In this document: piece by piece, positions 9,738 to 18,504 of the stretch
Position numbering within the stretch: the stretch's first letter is position 1
Layout: the number at the start of each line of letters is the position of its first letter
Assembly (NCBI GenBank): GCA_000818945.1
Contig: KN805384.1
Location: 624,919-688,918 of the forward strand
From: Schizochytrium sp. CCTCC M209059
Lineage: Eukaryota; Sar; Bigyra; Thraustochytrida; Thraustochytriidae
DNA length: 64,000 bases
Direction of reading: 5' to 3'
Made by a program: the position numbers and the translations under genes
Notes under the pieces: model-generated
Database searches by the model: none
What the model was told of the DNA's origin: nothing
The model's input: only the letters and a program-made list of their open reading frames with translations

Positions 9738-10088
9738 GAAGTGAAATAGCTTTTCAAACAGTGCAGCCATGATTTGATTTTGTTTTGCTTTACGAAAGAC
9801 TTTTTGGTAGGGTCTAAAGGAGAAATGAAGAGTAGTTGAAAGAAAGGCTCAAATCGCAGCGTCGGAAGCTGTGTACATGCCTGGCCTGCTCCCTAGAGGT
9901 CCCTGTAAAAATTGAATGACGCCGTCGAGCCGATCTCTGTCTTGCTTTACTTCTCCTTCCTCTTCTCCCTACCCTCCTACCCTTTTTTCAATAGGTCGAT
10001 TTTTCGCTTGACTTTTCCCTCCTTCTCTCCTCTGAAGGAAATAGTTTTTTCTGATTCTTGACTTCTTGACACAACTTGTAACTTGCTT
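9738..10088. other. Convergent 3' intergenic region
   Basis: This 351-bp AT-richer spacer lies between the MORN gene (+) and the TOM1-like gene (-). Pyrimidine-rich tracts near 9940-10020 face the minus-strand stop. No gene is visible. Confidence 0.6.
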
Positions 10089-11129
10089 CTAATTGGAAAG
10101 ATGATCCTCTTGGTGCTCAAGCTCGTGGTCTGTGCGGAGAAGACGCGCTGTAAGCGACTCGCCCTGACCGACTTGCAAACGTGGGGTTGCAAGAGCTGGT
10201 GCAAAAGCGTCGTGATTCGAGTCTTCCGCAAGAAAAACACGGCGATCCATTGAAGCACCATCGCGCACAGGCGCTGCCCGGCGACGACGCTTGATGGTGA
10301 CATAGAGCACGACGACTGAGGGAATGAGCTCAAAGATCGTGTACAGGAGCGCGTCAAACGCATGCGTGCCCATTGATCTTGGATATCCGAGGTCAGAGGA
10401 AAATACCGTGAGTGCTGCTACGCAGTATGCGGCATGTAGAAAGAGCGTAGAGCTGCAGACCAGACATACGATGGTGACGCGTGTAATAATTTTCTTGCGC
10501 GTTGGAAAGAGGTGCGCGGTGGCCAATGCCTGCGAGCGAAGCTGGGCAAAGACACAATAGCCATAGTACACCATCACCATGGATGAAATGATGTAAGCGA
10601 CACCCAGTAGGTAGTACATGTACCAACGAAGCAAGCGGTAATTTTTGAGCACCAGTGAAACCAAAGCAATGACAACAAAGATGGTGTACAGCAAAGCGTT
10701 TGCCGCGACAAAGCCCGGTCGCAGCGAGGCATACGAGATGCCCCAGGTGGCGTAGTACAGCTGGGCCCAGAACATGGTCAAAAGTGAGTACATGGTCATG
10801 AAAAACATGTCCGGCACACCATGAATCATCGAGAGCGTCCAGCATGTCAAGTGCTCACAGGTGTCGAGGCGCGTCAGGCCAAGGCCGAGTTCCACTGCAA
10901 TGCTCACGCTGCGAGCTACGAGCGCGGCGCTCAACAAGATGTGAAACCAGTCGCGCATTTTCCAGCCAGGGCTGGAACTTGGCAAATCAGGTTCGCGAGC
11001 GAGCTGCCTGCGATTCCGTACGATTTCCACGACGCTCACCACGGAGGCGCACACGAAGCACGCCAGCACGCCGGCCAGCCAACCCTTGCCTTCTGGCCGC
11101 GCCAGCGAGACTATCATCGCCTGGTCCAT
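10089..11129 (-). CDS. THH1/TOM1/TOM3-type seven-helix membrane protein
   Basis: This 346-aa protein has about seven hydrophobic segments: near residues 17-36, 63-82, 105-127, 140-163, 170-190, 218-240 and 258-280. The third helix carries the family-like stretch SLLTMFWAQLYYATW, matching the LFWAEIYHQA signature of plant TOM1/TOM3, proteins of tonoplast/endomembranes related to the animal GPR137 group. The C-terminal tail after KRRRR is cytosolic and hydrophilic. Start: ATG at 11129, just downstream of CCTGG and GTCGC repeats. In plants TOM1 anchors tobamovirus replication complexes; the native role is poorly known, so only family membership is inferred here. Confidence 0.75.
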   Translation of the reverse strand: MDQAMIVSLARPEGKGWLAGVLACFVCASVVSVVEIVRNRRQLAREPDLPSSSPGWKMRDWFHILLSAALVARSVSIAVELGLGLTRLDTCEHLTCWTLSMIHGVPDMFFMTMYSLLTMFWAQLYYATWGISYASLRPGFVAANALLYTIFVVIALVSLVLKNYRLLRWYMYYLLGVAYIISSMVMVYYGYCVFAQLRSQALATAHLFPTRKKIITRVTIVCLVCSSTLFLHAAYCVAALTVFSSDLGYPRSMGTHAFDALLYTIFELIPSVVVLYVTIKRRRRAAPVRDGASMDRRVFLAEDSNHDAFAPALATPRLQVGQGESLTARLLRTDHELEHQEDHLSN

Positions 11130-12754
11130 CTGCCTGGCCTGGCCTGGCCTGGCCTACCCTGGCCCGGCCCTGCCTATTTGCACGGGTCTCGTCTCGTCTC
11201 GCGTCGCCACGTATCGCGTCGCGTCGCGTCGCGTCGCGTCGCGCCGCGTCACGAGCCGCGGCTGCGGCGTCGACAATCTAATATCTCGCAGCTGAGCGAG
11301 GTGTTTCCGACGCGACGGGGTCTCGCGCGGCGAACGGCGCGGCGCGGCGGCCCTGCGCCCGCTGCTCGGGTGGCGGCTCGAGCTCGCGCCTCGCTGCGAC
11401 TGGGCGACCGCCTGCTCTGCTCGACTCTGCGCCTGCTCTGTGCTGTGCTCTTTCTGCTGCCACGATGATCTTCACCTTGCTGCAACTTGAAGTCCAACTT
11501 GCCTTTTGCCTCTTTGGCCTACTTTCTTTGTTGCTACTATCAATTTTACTTCTTGGCTTGTCGAGCGAGCGAGGGCTTCACTTTAGTAAAGTAGGCGTTA
11601 CGAGAAGAAATCACTGAGGCACTACTGGCACGCAAGGAAAAGTTTTGTGGTGTGGTCGAGTGCTTGAGGCAATTGCGGCTCGAGCTGGCTGTCTGACTGT
11701 CGTCAAAACATCGTTTCGATGATTCGATGGACGATATGCCGAGACTGCAGCTGTAAGCACGAGCTGATGACCGACCACGAAGAGACGAGATATCTTCGTG
11801 TATGTGATTTTTCTTCTATTTTTTCCACTCTCGCCGCTGCCTCCTCCGAGTCATCGAAAAGTTCAAAAGGTCGCCGTCGTCTTGCATTCGCCACATGTGC
11901 TGCTCGAGATGTGCGGCATAACACATTATCACAGTCTGTCTACCCGTCAGCGAGTCATAGGCCTAGCAAGCTAGAACCAAACAGACAGAAAAGCACTTGT
12001 CTTGTTCTTGTTGTTCCCGGAGCCATCACATTTGGCTGGCTGTTCCATCGTCCTGGCCACGACTATTCCATCAAGACGAAAGATGACAGGTCTGCGAATC
12101 CACCCAAAAGTCGAAAGCCGAAAGCCAAAAGCTCGTACAGACGCTGCTGTCAGCGGCCCCGCCGTTTTTTGCGCTCCTATTTCTCTCCGTCAGGGCTTCT
12201 TCTGTCTTGCCATTCTCTGCCCTCCTCTCTCCACTGAAACCTTTTTCTTCCAGTGTGGACACCAGCAACTATTTTTCGCCTACCACTGATGCTAACCCTC
12301 CAGCGTCCCGTCGTGAGAAGGCCACGCCAAAGGCAGAGACGAAAGAGGGAAGTATGGCGCAGTGATGTACCCCTCCCATGATCCACTGAGACACGAGATA
12401 GGCGCAGCAGCAACGACCACGATTCAAATCAAATCAGACTCGAGACAGATCAGATCGCCCTCGAGCCGCCGCCGCCGCTGCCGCCGCCNNNNNNNNNNNN
12501 NNNNNNNNNNNNNNNNNNNNNNNNNNNNNNNNNNNNNNNNNNNNNNNNNNNNNNNNNNNNNNNNNNNNNNNNNCGCCCGCGCCGCCCGGTCGCCCGCCCG
12601 TCCGTCCGCCCGCCCGCCCTCGCGCCGCCGCCGCCGCCGCCGCGTCCCGCGTCGTCCTGGTGGGCCCGGCCGAGGCTCGGCTCCGTTTGGGCAGCTTCGC
12701 CAGCGAGCGCTGCCAGCGTCGACGCCGGCGAGGAGAACGAGGAGAGGAGAGTAG
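11130..12754. promoter_or_regulatory. Divergent intergenic region with assembly gap
   Basis: This 1.6-kb region lies between the TOM1-like gene (-) and the CX9C/Sin3 pair (+). It begins with (CCTGG)n at about 11133-11170 and (GTCGC)n at about 11196-11240, and contains an 85-base run of N. A 5' exon of the CX9C gene is expected here but could not be located. No convincing ORF is seen. Confidence 0.5.
12489..12573. other. Assembly gap (85 N)
   Basis: A run of N sits inside a (CCG)n/(CCGCC)n tract. GC-rich repeats on both sides probably defeated assembly. Confidence 0.99.
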
Positions 12755-13108
12755 CGACAGCGAGCGGAGGAGCGCCAGGGCCGCAAGGCCGCGGAGAAGG
12801 TCGCATCACCAGGCACCACGACGGGGTCTAGCTTGCCCGGTTTCTTCCCGCGCGTCGACCGCGCAAAGACGTGCAAGGGCGTGGCGGAGAAGTTTTTCGC
12901 GTGCTTCGACGAACACGGGCAGCAAGCGCCCGGGTCGCGTGACCCGGACGCAGGGCTGGCCGTGTTCAAGTCGTGCGCCAGCGAGCTCGAAGCCTACCGC
13001 TCGTGCATGGTAAAGTCCGGTGCTGACAAGAACGTCAAGCTTACTCGCGCTCCCAAAGCCTACCTTGAACAGATCGAACAACACAAGCAGCAGCAGCAGC
13101 AGCAGTAA
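12755..13108 (+). CDS. Twin CX9C (CHCH) mitochondrial-type small protein, 5' end unresolved
   Basis: The frame opens after an in-frame TAG at 12752 and has no ATG, so the start must lie in an undetected upstream exon or in the N gap. The readable product shows two exact C-x9-C motifs: C-KGVAEKFFA-C and, about 26 residues later, C-ASELEAYRS-C, followed by a basic segment and a polyGln tail from (CAG)n at about 13087-13105. Twin CX9C proteins are imported and disulfide-folded by the Mia40 pathway in the intermembrane space and often act in respiratory-complex assembly. The exact family member is not recognised. The stop lies only six bases before the Sin3 ATG on the same strand. Confidence 0.65.
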   Translation, partial: RQRAEERQGRKAAEKVASPGTTTGSSLPGFFPRVDRAKTCKGVAEKFFACFDEHGQQAPGSRDPDAGLAVFKSCASELEAYRSCMVKSGADKNVKLTRAPKAYLEQIEQHKQQQQQQ

Positions 13109-13114
13109 GCTATC

Positions 13115-16100
13115 ATGAAGCGCTCCAACGAAGCGATCGATTCCGCGGATGAAAAGAGCGCCAACAAACGCCCGGCGCTCGAACCAGGAACCCAACTCAA
13201 TGTTTCAAGCGTCAAGCCGTCCGGGAAGGACGGCCCTGCTGACGCCTCAGCTCCATCGAGCACATCTGTGCCGACCTCGGCTGCTTCTGCCTCGGGCGCA
13301 GCAAAACCATCCTTGCCTACCTCGTTCCAGTCCTCGGCATCTCTTGGTACCGCGTCCTTGCCGCCCTCGACGCTCGCGGCGGCACCTGGCTCGACGTTGT
13401 CGGCGGCAAAGTCAGATGCCTCCGGACCTTCGGCTACGGCTGGCGCAGGCGCAAAGCTTGCGACCTCGAGATCAAAACCGGGGTCAGACAGTGGCATGGG
13501 GCCACCACGCGAGATCAGCTCTAGCTCAGCCATGAGCGTCCAGAGCAGTGTCGCTCGTGCGGGTGCCGCCAGCACGATATCCACAACAGCTTCGCAAGGG
13601 TCCGTGGCCAGCGGCCCTACGGCCACCGCGCCGTCCGCAGAAAGCGAGTCTGCTAAGCCAAAGTCAAGTGGTGCTGCGACTTCTGTAGCTTCGTCGCAAT
13701 CGGGAGCCAAACCTGCCGATAGTGCCGACAAGAAAAAGGGCGCTTCCTCGCCCACGCCCGCAGGCCTTCCTGCATCGGGAACGGCTGCGGGTGCAGGTGG
13801 TTCTGCTGCGGGTGCCGGAGCCGGGAAATCTGGACCTCTTGGCGGAGGTGCTGCCGGCTTGGGCTCCATCGAGACGACATCCGCAGGGGGCGCAAACGCC
13901 TCGGCCATTGGATCAGGATCCAAAGCCAATGCCGGCGAGGGCAAGGCCGGGGCGGGCGGCGGAGCTGGTGCCGTTGGTGCCGCCTCGGCCGCCGCCTTGT
14001 CTGCTCATACTGGTTCTGACAACGCATCGGGGCCCGCCAAGGCACGGTCGGCGCCGGGCGGCGCCTCTTCCTCAACGGGCTCATCCAAGACATCCGCGCA
14101 GACAGGTGCCGGTGGGACGGGGACCTCACAAAAGCGCAAACAGTCCAAGACTGGCGACAACGTGAAGAAGGAGGGCGCAGGGAGCCGCGGTGGGGCCGGG
14201 GGTGGCAGCAGCAAGTCCAAGAACAATCAGTCCTCTGCAAGCCGTCTCGCCAGCGCGCAGGGGATGCCAAATCTTTCTCCCGCGACTGCGGGCATGCCTG
14301 GCTTTGCTGGCAACCCGCTCAATGCAGGCGCTGGCGCCAAGCTTGGAGGTAAAGCTGGCACCGGTGGACCCGGGCCCAATGCTCCTTCTGGCATGCCCAT
14401 GAAAATGCCAGGCCCCCTCTTTCCTGGCATGGGGGGCCAAGTTGGTGGCATGATGGGACCGGGCGCCCCCAGTGCAGGAGGCCCTGGCATGGGAGGCGGC
14501 ATGGCTCCATCTGCCGTCTCTGCAGGTCAGAAACAAATTGGCGTCCAAGACGCGCTCGCGTATCTGAACAGGGTCAAGCTTCAGTTTCAGGACAAGCCCG
14601 AGGTTTACAACCAGTTTCTGGAGATCATGAAGAATTTCAAGTCGCAGACCATTAATACCCCCGGCGTCATTCAGCATGTATGCGAACTTTTCAAGGGCCA
14701 CGACAATCTCATTCTTGGATTCAACACCTTTTTGCCCCCTGGCTTCAAAATTGAACTTGCCACTCGCGGCGGCGCGGGGGGCATGCCCGGAACGGTCATG
14801 CTTCCCGGAGGCCTGCAGCTCGGCGGTGCTGCCGCTGCCACTGCCAGCGTCCCTGGTGCTCTCGGCGGTGCCGGTCCTGTCATGCCGAATCCCACCACCA
14901 CTGCCGCTCGAGGCAAGGGCAATCGAGCCCAGCGTGGAGCCAGTGCAGGTGCAGGTTCCAGCGGACGTGGAGGTGGCAGCAAGGCTGCCGGAGCGGCGGC
15001 AGGGCCCGCAGGCGGCGGCGCTGCCGCTGCCGCTGCTGCTGCTGCTGCTGCTGCCCCTGCAGGTCGCAATGTAGTGGGCGGCATCGATATGGACGCCAAG
15101 GCACATGGCGTGCCCATTGTTTTTGACGACAACGCGGGCAACGCCTCCGCGCAAGGACAGCCCGTGGAGTTCGATCATGCCATCAACTACGTGACCAAAA
15201 TCAAGAAGCGCTTTTCCGAAGAAACTGACACGTACAAGTCGTTCCTGGATATTCTGCACAGCTACCAGAACGAGCAGCGTTCCATCAATGAGGTGCTCGA
15301 GCAAGTGTCGAACCTCTTCAAGGACCATCCTGATCTTTTGAAGGAATTCACCTACTTTTTGCCCGATGCCGTCCGCGAGTCGGCCAAGACCGAGCTGGCC
15401 CGTCGCGCAGCAAAGGCCCAAAAAGCCAGTCAGCGCGCCAAGGACAAGACGGCGGGTCGCCGCAAGGAGAAGAAGGGCCTGCCGCTCGGAGACAACGATC
15501 ACGAGGAAACCCGTATTCCTCAGCTCGAGCGCAACTTGCTCGGCCGCATCAAGGCCGCACTTGGAACCCGCGAGCTCTGGGGCGAGTTTCTCAAATGTCT
15601 CGATCTTTTTGCACAAGAACTCATCTCTCGTGCCGAATTGCTTTCGTTAGTGAGCGACATTCTCGGTGAGCGCGCTGATCTTCTCGAAGAGTTCGATCGC
15701 CTTCTTGCTTCGCGCGGAGCTACCGACGACCCTGTGGAGAGCGCCTGGTTTTCCATGCCTCTTGCTGACATTGACTTTGACAACTGCCGCACCTGCACAC
15801 CCTCGTACCGCGGCCTTCCGGCTGCCTTTCCCAAGGCGCCGTGCTCGGAGCGCACGGCTCTCTGTCGCTCGGTGCTCAACGACACCTGGGTCAGCGTGCC
15901 ATTTGGCTCGGAGGACGCTGGCTCCAAGGGTCACCGGCGCAGCCCGAACGAAGACGCGCTCTTTCGCACCGAAGACGACCGCTACGAGGTAGACCTTGTG
16001 ATTGACTCCAACCTAGCCGCCATTCGCGCGCTGGAGCCCCTTGCGCAGGAGATCAAGAGCCTCGGCTTGCAGCATGGGGAAAGCTCCAAGTTCCGCTACC

Positions 16101-18154
16101 GCCTCGAGCGCCGATCTCTCTCTGTGATTCACCTGAAATCAATTGCGCGCATTTACGGAGACCACGGCACCGAGATCCTCGAGCTACTCCGACGCAATCC
16201 AGCTGGAGCCATTCCCGTTATACTGCGGCGACTCAAGGAGAAGCACGAAGAGTGGTGCCGTGATCGCCAGGAACTGAACAAGACGTGGAAGGAGCAAATG
16301 GAACGCAACTATCTCAAGAGTCTCGACCACCGCAGCTTTTACTTTAAGCAGAGCGAGAAGCGCGCCCATACGCAAAAGGTGCTCCTCGGAGAGCTCCGCG
16401 ATGCGCACAATGCCAAGGTCAAGTATGACCAGCAACCGTCTGCCCAGCAGACGCCGGCCAACACCAAGGTTGGGATCTCTACGCCGCCGAAAACATCGAC
16501 CCCGCCTCCAACTGGCACCGTCGAGCTCGACTTTCCAGACCCCATTGTGCACCAGCACGCATGGGGAGTGATTTCGCTCAAGGCGGAACGCATGTGTGAA
16601 AAGCAGACGCTCCTCAAGATTGCTGCGTTTTACAATTACGTGTTCAACCCACTGTTTTTGTTGCCGCTCTCGTGGCTTCCGTCCGGCACACCGCTCACTG
16701 AGACTCTCAATGTCAACAAGTATTTGAGCGTGGCGCCGCGTCCACGGCGTCGCGAGGATGCCCTTCCCGACGGCACCAAGGTTCAGACGCCTTTGGGAAC
16801 GGGCACCGTCACGGCATACGTTGTGGAGTCTGGCTTTTACACGGTTGCGCTCAGCTTCGGTGTCGGCCACATGCTTCCGGGCGATGTCTTTAAAGCGACG
16901 GACGTTAATGATGAGGACGTCAAGACTCCGCTCATGGCGAGTTTTTCCAAGCCCGTACGCATGGAAGACTCTGCAGCAGTCAAGTCCGCGAGCAATGAGG
17001 AGTCGTCCACACCCGCTTCGCTTGATGTCTTTAGCACCACGCAGGCTTATTGCTTTTTGCGCCTGTACCACATGCTCTACAGTCGTCTTTTGCGCATCAA
17101 GGAGCTCTGTGAAACACGCGAGACGACGCGTCGCGTTAGACTCATGAGGAAGGCCAACGCCGATAGCGATGGCGACGCCGCCATGTCCGACGACGATGCC
17201 AAAAAGAAGGACGACGACGCCAAGGCCGAAGGCGCCGCGGGAGAACACGAGTACACGCAGTTTCTTTCGCTTGTGTACAGCCTCATGAACGGGACGCTTG
17301 ATACGCCCAAGTTTGAGGACGAGTGCCGCGTGCTTCTTGGACCGGAGGGCTTTGTGGTTTTCACCATTGAAAAGCTCGTGCTCGCGATTCAGAAGCAGCT
17401 CACAACTCTCGTAAGCGACGATCGGCCGCGTGAGGCCGCCGAGCTCTTTGCTTCTGTGGAGAAGCCCACGGAGGCAGCAAAGTCCCACGCGGCACGTCAT
17501 CCGGACCCGCCCGTCGAGGTGCGGTCCCTTGCCAAGGCGTACAGCTTTGTCACGAATGCGCTAGTCATTCCCGCCGATGGTCTCGCAATACGCGCGCGCC
17601 TCGAGCAGGGCGAGCTGGCGGACCCCAATAAACCTGTAGATGCTCCGCACGAGGGCCTTTTGCCCTTGCCCAAGAAGACTCTCGTGGAGGTCCCTGTTCG
17701 TAAGCCGAGCCCGTGGTCCAAGCCGCCTCGTATGACGTTTTCGTTTGCTAGCCTGCCCGTTCAGGTGACGCGACCCGAGTCAGGCGCTGAGGTCGTTCCC
17801 GCTCCTGTCCCCGTCACGGTCGTGTACCCCTCAGCGGCTGCCGCAGAGACCGTGGATCGTGCCGCGCGCTTTGACGCCAAGGACATGACGGCCGCGTTCC
17901 GCTCCTATGTAAACGCCGACGACAAGGCGCTCACCTTCTCCTTGCCGCTTTACGTAGTGGCCAACTTTCCTGCGTCCAAGCCCCTCGTGTCAACGATTAC
18001 TAACTTTGCCAAGGAGCATCCGGATCAGGCCGCCTCTCCCTCGATCACGGGTGAGACGTGGTTTGCTGAAGTTCTGGCCAAGACAACTGCCGAGCTCGAG
18101 GCTGACAAGCAGGCTGCTGCTGACGGAGACGTGGAGATGAAGACGGACGCATAA
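13115..18154 (+). CDS. SIN3: Paired amphipathic helix co-repressor Sin3
   Basis: This 1679-aa scaffold of histone deacetylase complexes begins MKRSNEA. The first 465 residues are Ala/Gly/Ser/Pro-rich and disordered. PAH1 lies at about 475-545 (DALAYLNRVKLQF, NTFLPPGFKIE), PAH2 at about 684-755 (AINYVTKIKKRF, TYFLPDAVRE) and a weaker PAH3 at about 803-868. The Sin3 HDAC-interaction region starts near 882 with DIDFDNCRTCTPSYRGLP, and a long Sin3 C-terminal region follows. A polyAla run sits near residue 640. The protein is nuclear; it links DNA-binding repressors bound at the PAH domains to RPD3-type deacetylases. The frame is uninterrupted over 5 kb. It follows the CX9C ORF after six bases. 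Confidence 0.95.
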   Translation: MKRSNEAIDSADEKSANKRPALEPGTQLNVSSVKPSGKDGPADASAPSSTSVPTSAASASGAAKPSLPTSFQSSASLGTASLPPSTLAAAPGSTLSAAKSDASGPSATAGAGAKLATSRSKPGSDSGMGPPREISSSSAMSVQSSVARAGAASTISTTASQGSVASGPTATAPSAESESAKPKSSGAATSVASSQSGAKPADSADKKKGASSPTPAGLPASGTAAGAGGSAAGAGAGKSGPLGGGAAGLGSIETTSAGGANASAIGSGSKANAGEGKAGAGGGAGAVGAASAAALSAHTGSDNASGPAKARSAPGGASSSTGSSKTSAQTGAGGTGTSQKRKQSKTGDNVKKEGAGSRGGAGGGSSKSKNNQSSASRLASAQGMPNLSPATAGMPGFAGNPLNAGAGAKLGGKAGTGGPGPNAPSGMPMKMPGPLFPGMGGQVGGMMGPGAPSAGGPGMGGGMAPSAVSAGQKQIGVQDALAYLNRVKLQFQDKPEVYNQFLEIMKNFKSQTINTPGVIQHVCELFKGHDNLILGFNTFLPPGFKIELATRGGAGGMPGTVMLPGGLQLGGAAAATASVPGALGGAGPVMPNPTTTAARGKGNRAQRGASAGAGSSGRGGGSKAAGAAAGPAGGGAAAAAAAAAAAAPAGRNVVGGIDMDAKAHGVPIVFDDNAGNASAQGQPVEFDHAINYVTKIKKRFSEETDTYKSFLDILHSYQNEQRSINEVLEQVSNLFKDHPDLLKEFTYFLPDAVRESAKTELARRAAKAQKASQRAKDKTAGRRKEKKGLPLGDNDHEETRIPQLERNLLGRIKAALGTRELWGEFLKCLDLFAQELISRAELLSLVSDILGERADLLEEFDRLLASRGATDDPVESAWFSMPLADIDFDNCRTCTPSYRGLPAAFPKAPCSERTALCRSVLNDTWVSVPFGSEDAGSKGHRRSPNEDALFRTEDDRYEVDLVIDSNLAAIRALEPLAQEIKSLGLQHGESSKFRYRLERRSLSVIHLKSIARIYGDHGTEILELLRRNPAGAIPVILRRLKEKHEEWCRDRQELNKTWKEQMERNYLKSLDHRSFYFKQSEKRAHTQKVLLGELRDAHNAKVKYDQQPSAQQTPANTKVGISTPPKTSTPPPTGTVELDFPDPIVHQHAWGVISLKAERMCEKQTLLKIAAFYNYVFNPLFLLPLSWLPSGTPLTETLNVNKYLSVAPRPRRREDALPDGTKVQTPLGTGTVTAYVVESGFYTVALSFGVGHMLPGDVFKATDVNDEDVKTPLMASFSKPVRMEDSAAVKSASNEESSTPASLDVFSTTQAYCFLRLYHMLYSRLLRIKELCETRETTRRVRLMRKANADSDGDAAMSDDDAKKKDDDAKAEGAAGEHEYTQFLSLVYSLMNGTLDTPKFEDECRVLLGPEGFVVFTIEKLVLAIQKQLTTLVSDDRPREAAELFASVEKPTEAAKSHAARHPDPPVEVRSLAKAYSFVTNALVIPADGLAIRARLEQGELADPNKPVDAPHEGLLPLPKKTLVEVPVRKPSPWSKPPRMTFSFASLPVQVTRPESGAEVVPAPVPVTVVYPSAAAAETVDRAARFDAKDMTAAFRSYVNADDKALTFSLPLYVVANFPASKPLVSTITNFAKEHPDQAASPSITGETWFAEVLAKTTAELEADKQAAADGDVEMKTDA

Positions 18155-18504
18155 TTACTACAATTCATAAAAAGCAAAAGAGACAAAGTTTTGGATGCTG
18201 CTTAAAACATATCTTTCTTGGACTCCTTTTCTCCCCTTCTACTCCTGTTATACGTAGTTGATTATTAGAAGAAAAAAAAAGCAAAACAAATTAAACGGCC
18301 TATTTTGTTATGTTGTGAGACCGGACCGTTGATTCTGGGACTCTCTCTTGAGTCTCGCCCCTTCGGTCATGGCGAAGCGAGCAACAAAGGGGCATTACGC
18401 GCGCGCACGCGCACAAGGCGACGAGGCTGCGAGTAGCAGTGGAAAGGAAGGAGAGAAGGACACAGCATACGAACTGCTCGTACGTGTGCATTTGAGCACG
18501 ATTC
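18155..18504. other. Spacer between Sin3 and the acidic repeat gene
   Basis: This 350-bp gap between two plus-strand genes must hold the Sin3 terminator and the next promoter. It is AT-rich directly after the Sin3 stop, including TTATTAGAAG and an A9 run near 18272. An ATG at 18369 opens a short frame that is out of phase with the spliced gene. Confidence 0.5.

Noticed and set aside
11465..11617. 50-codon ATG frame with a Leu/Phe-rich hydrophobic run
   Set aside because: The hydrophobicity comes from a CT-rich tract; no recognisable family, and isolated in a promoter gap.
16184..17500. 438-codon reverse-strand frame inside Sin3
   Set aside because: It is complementary to the conserved Sin3 HDAC-interaction region and C-terminal part; codon-bias shadow.
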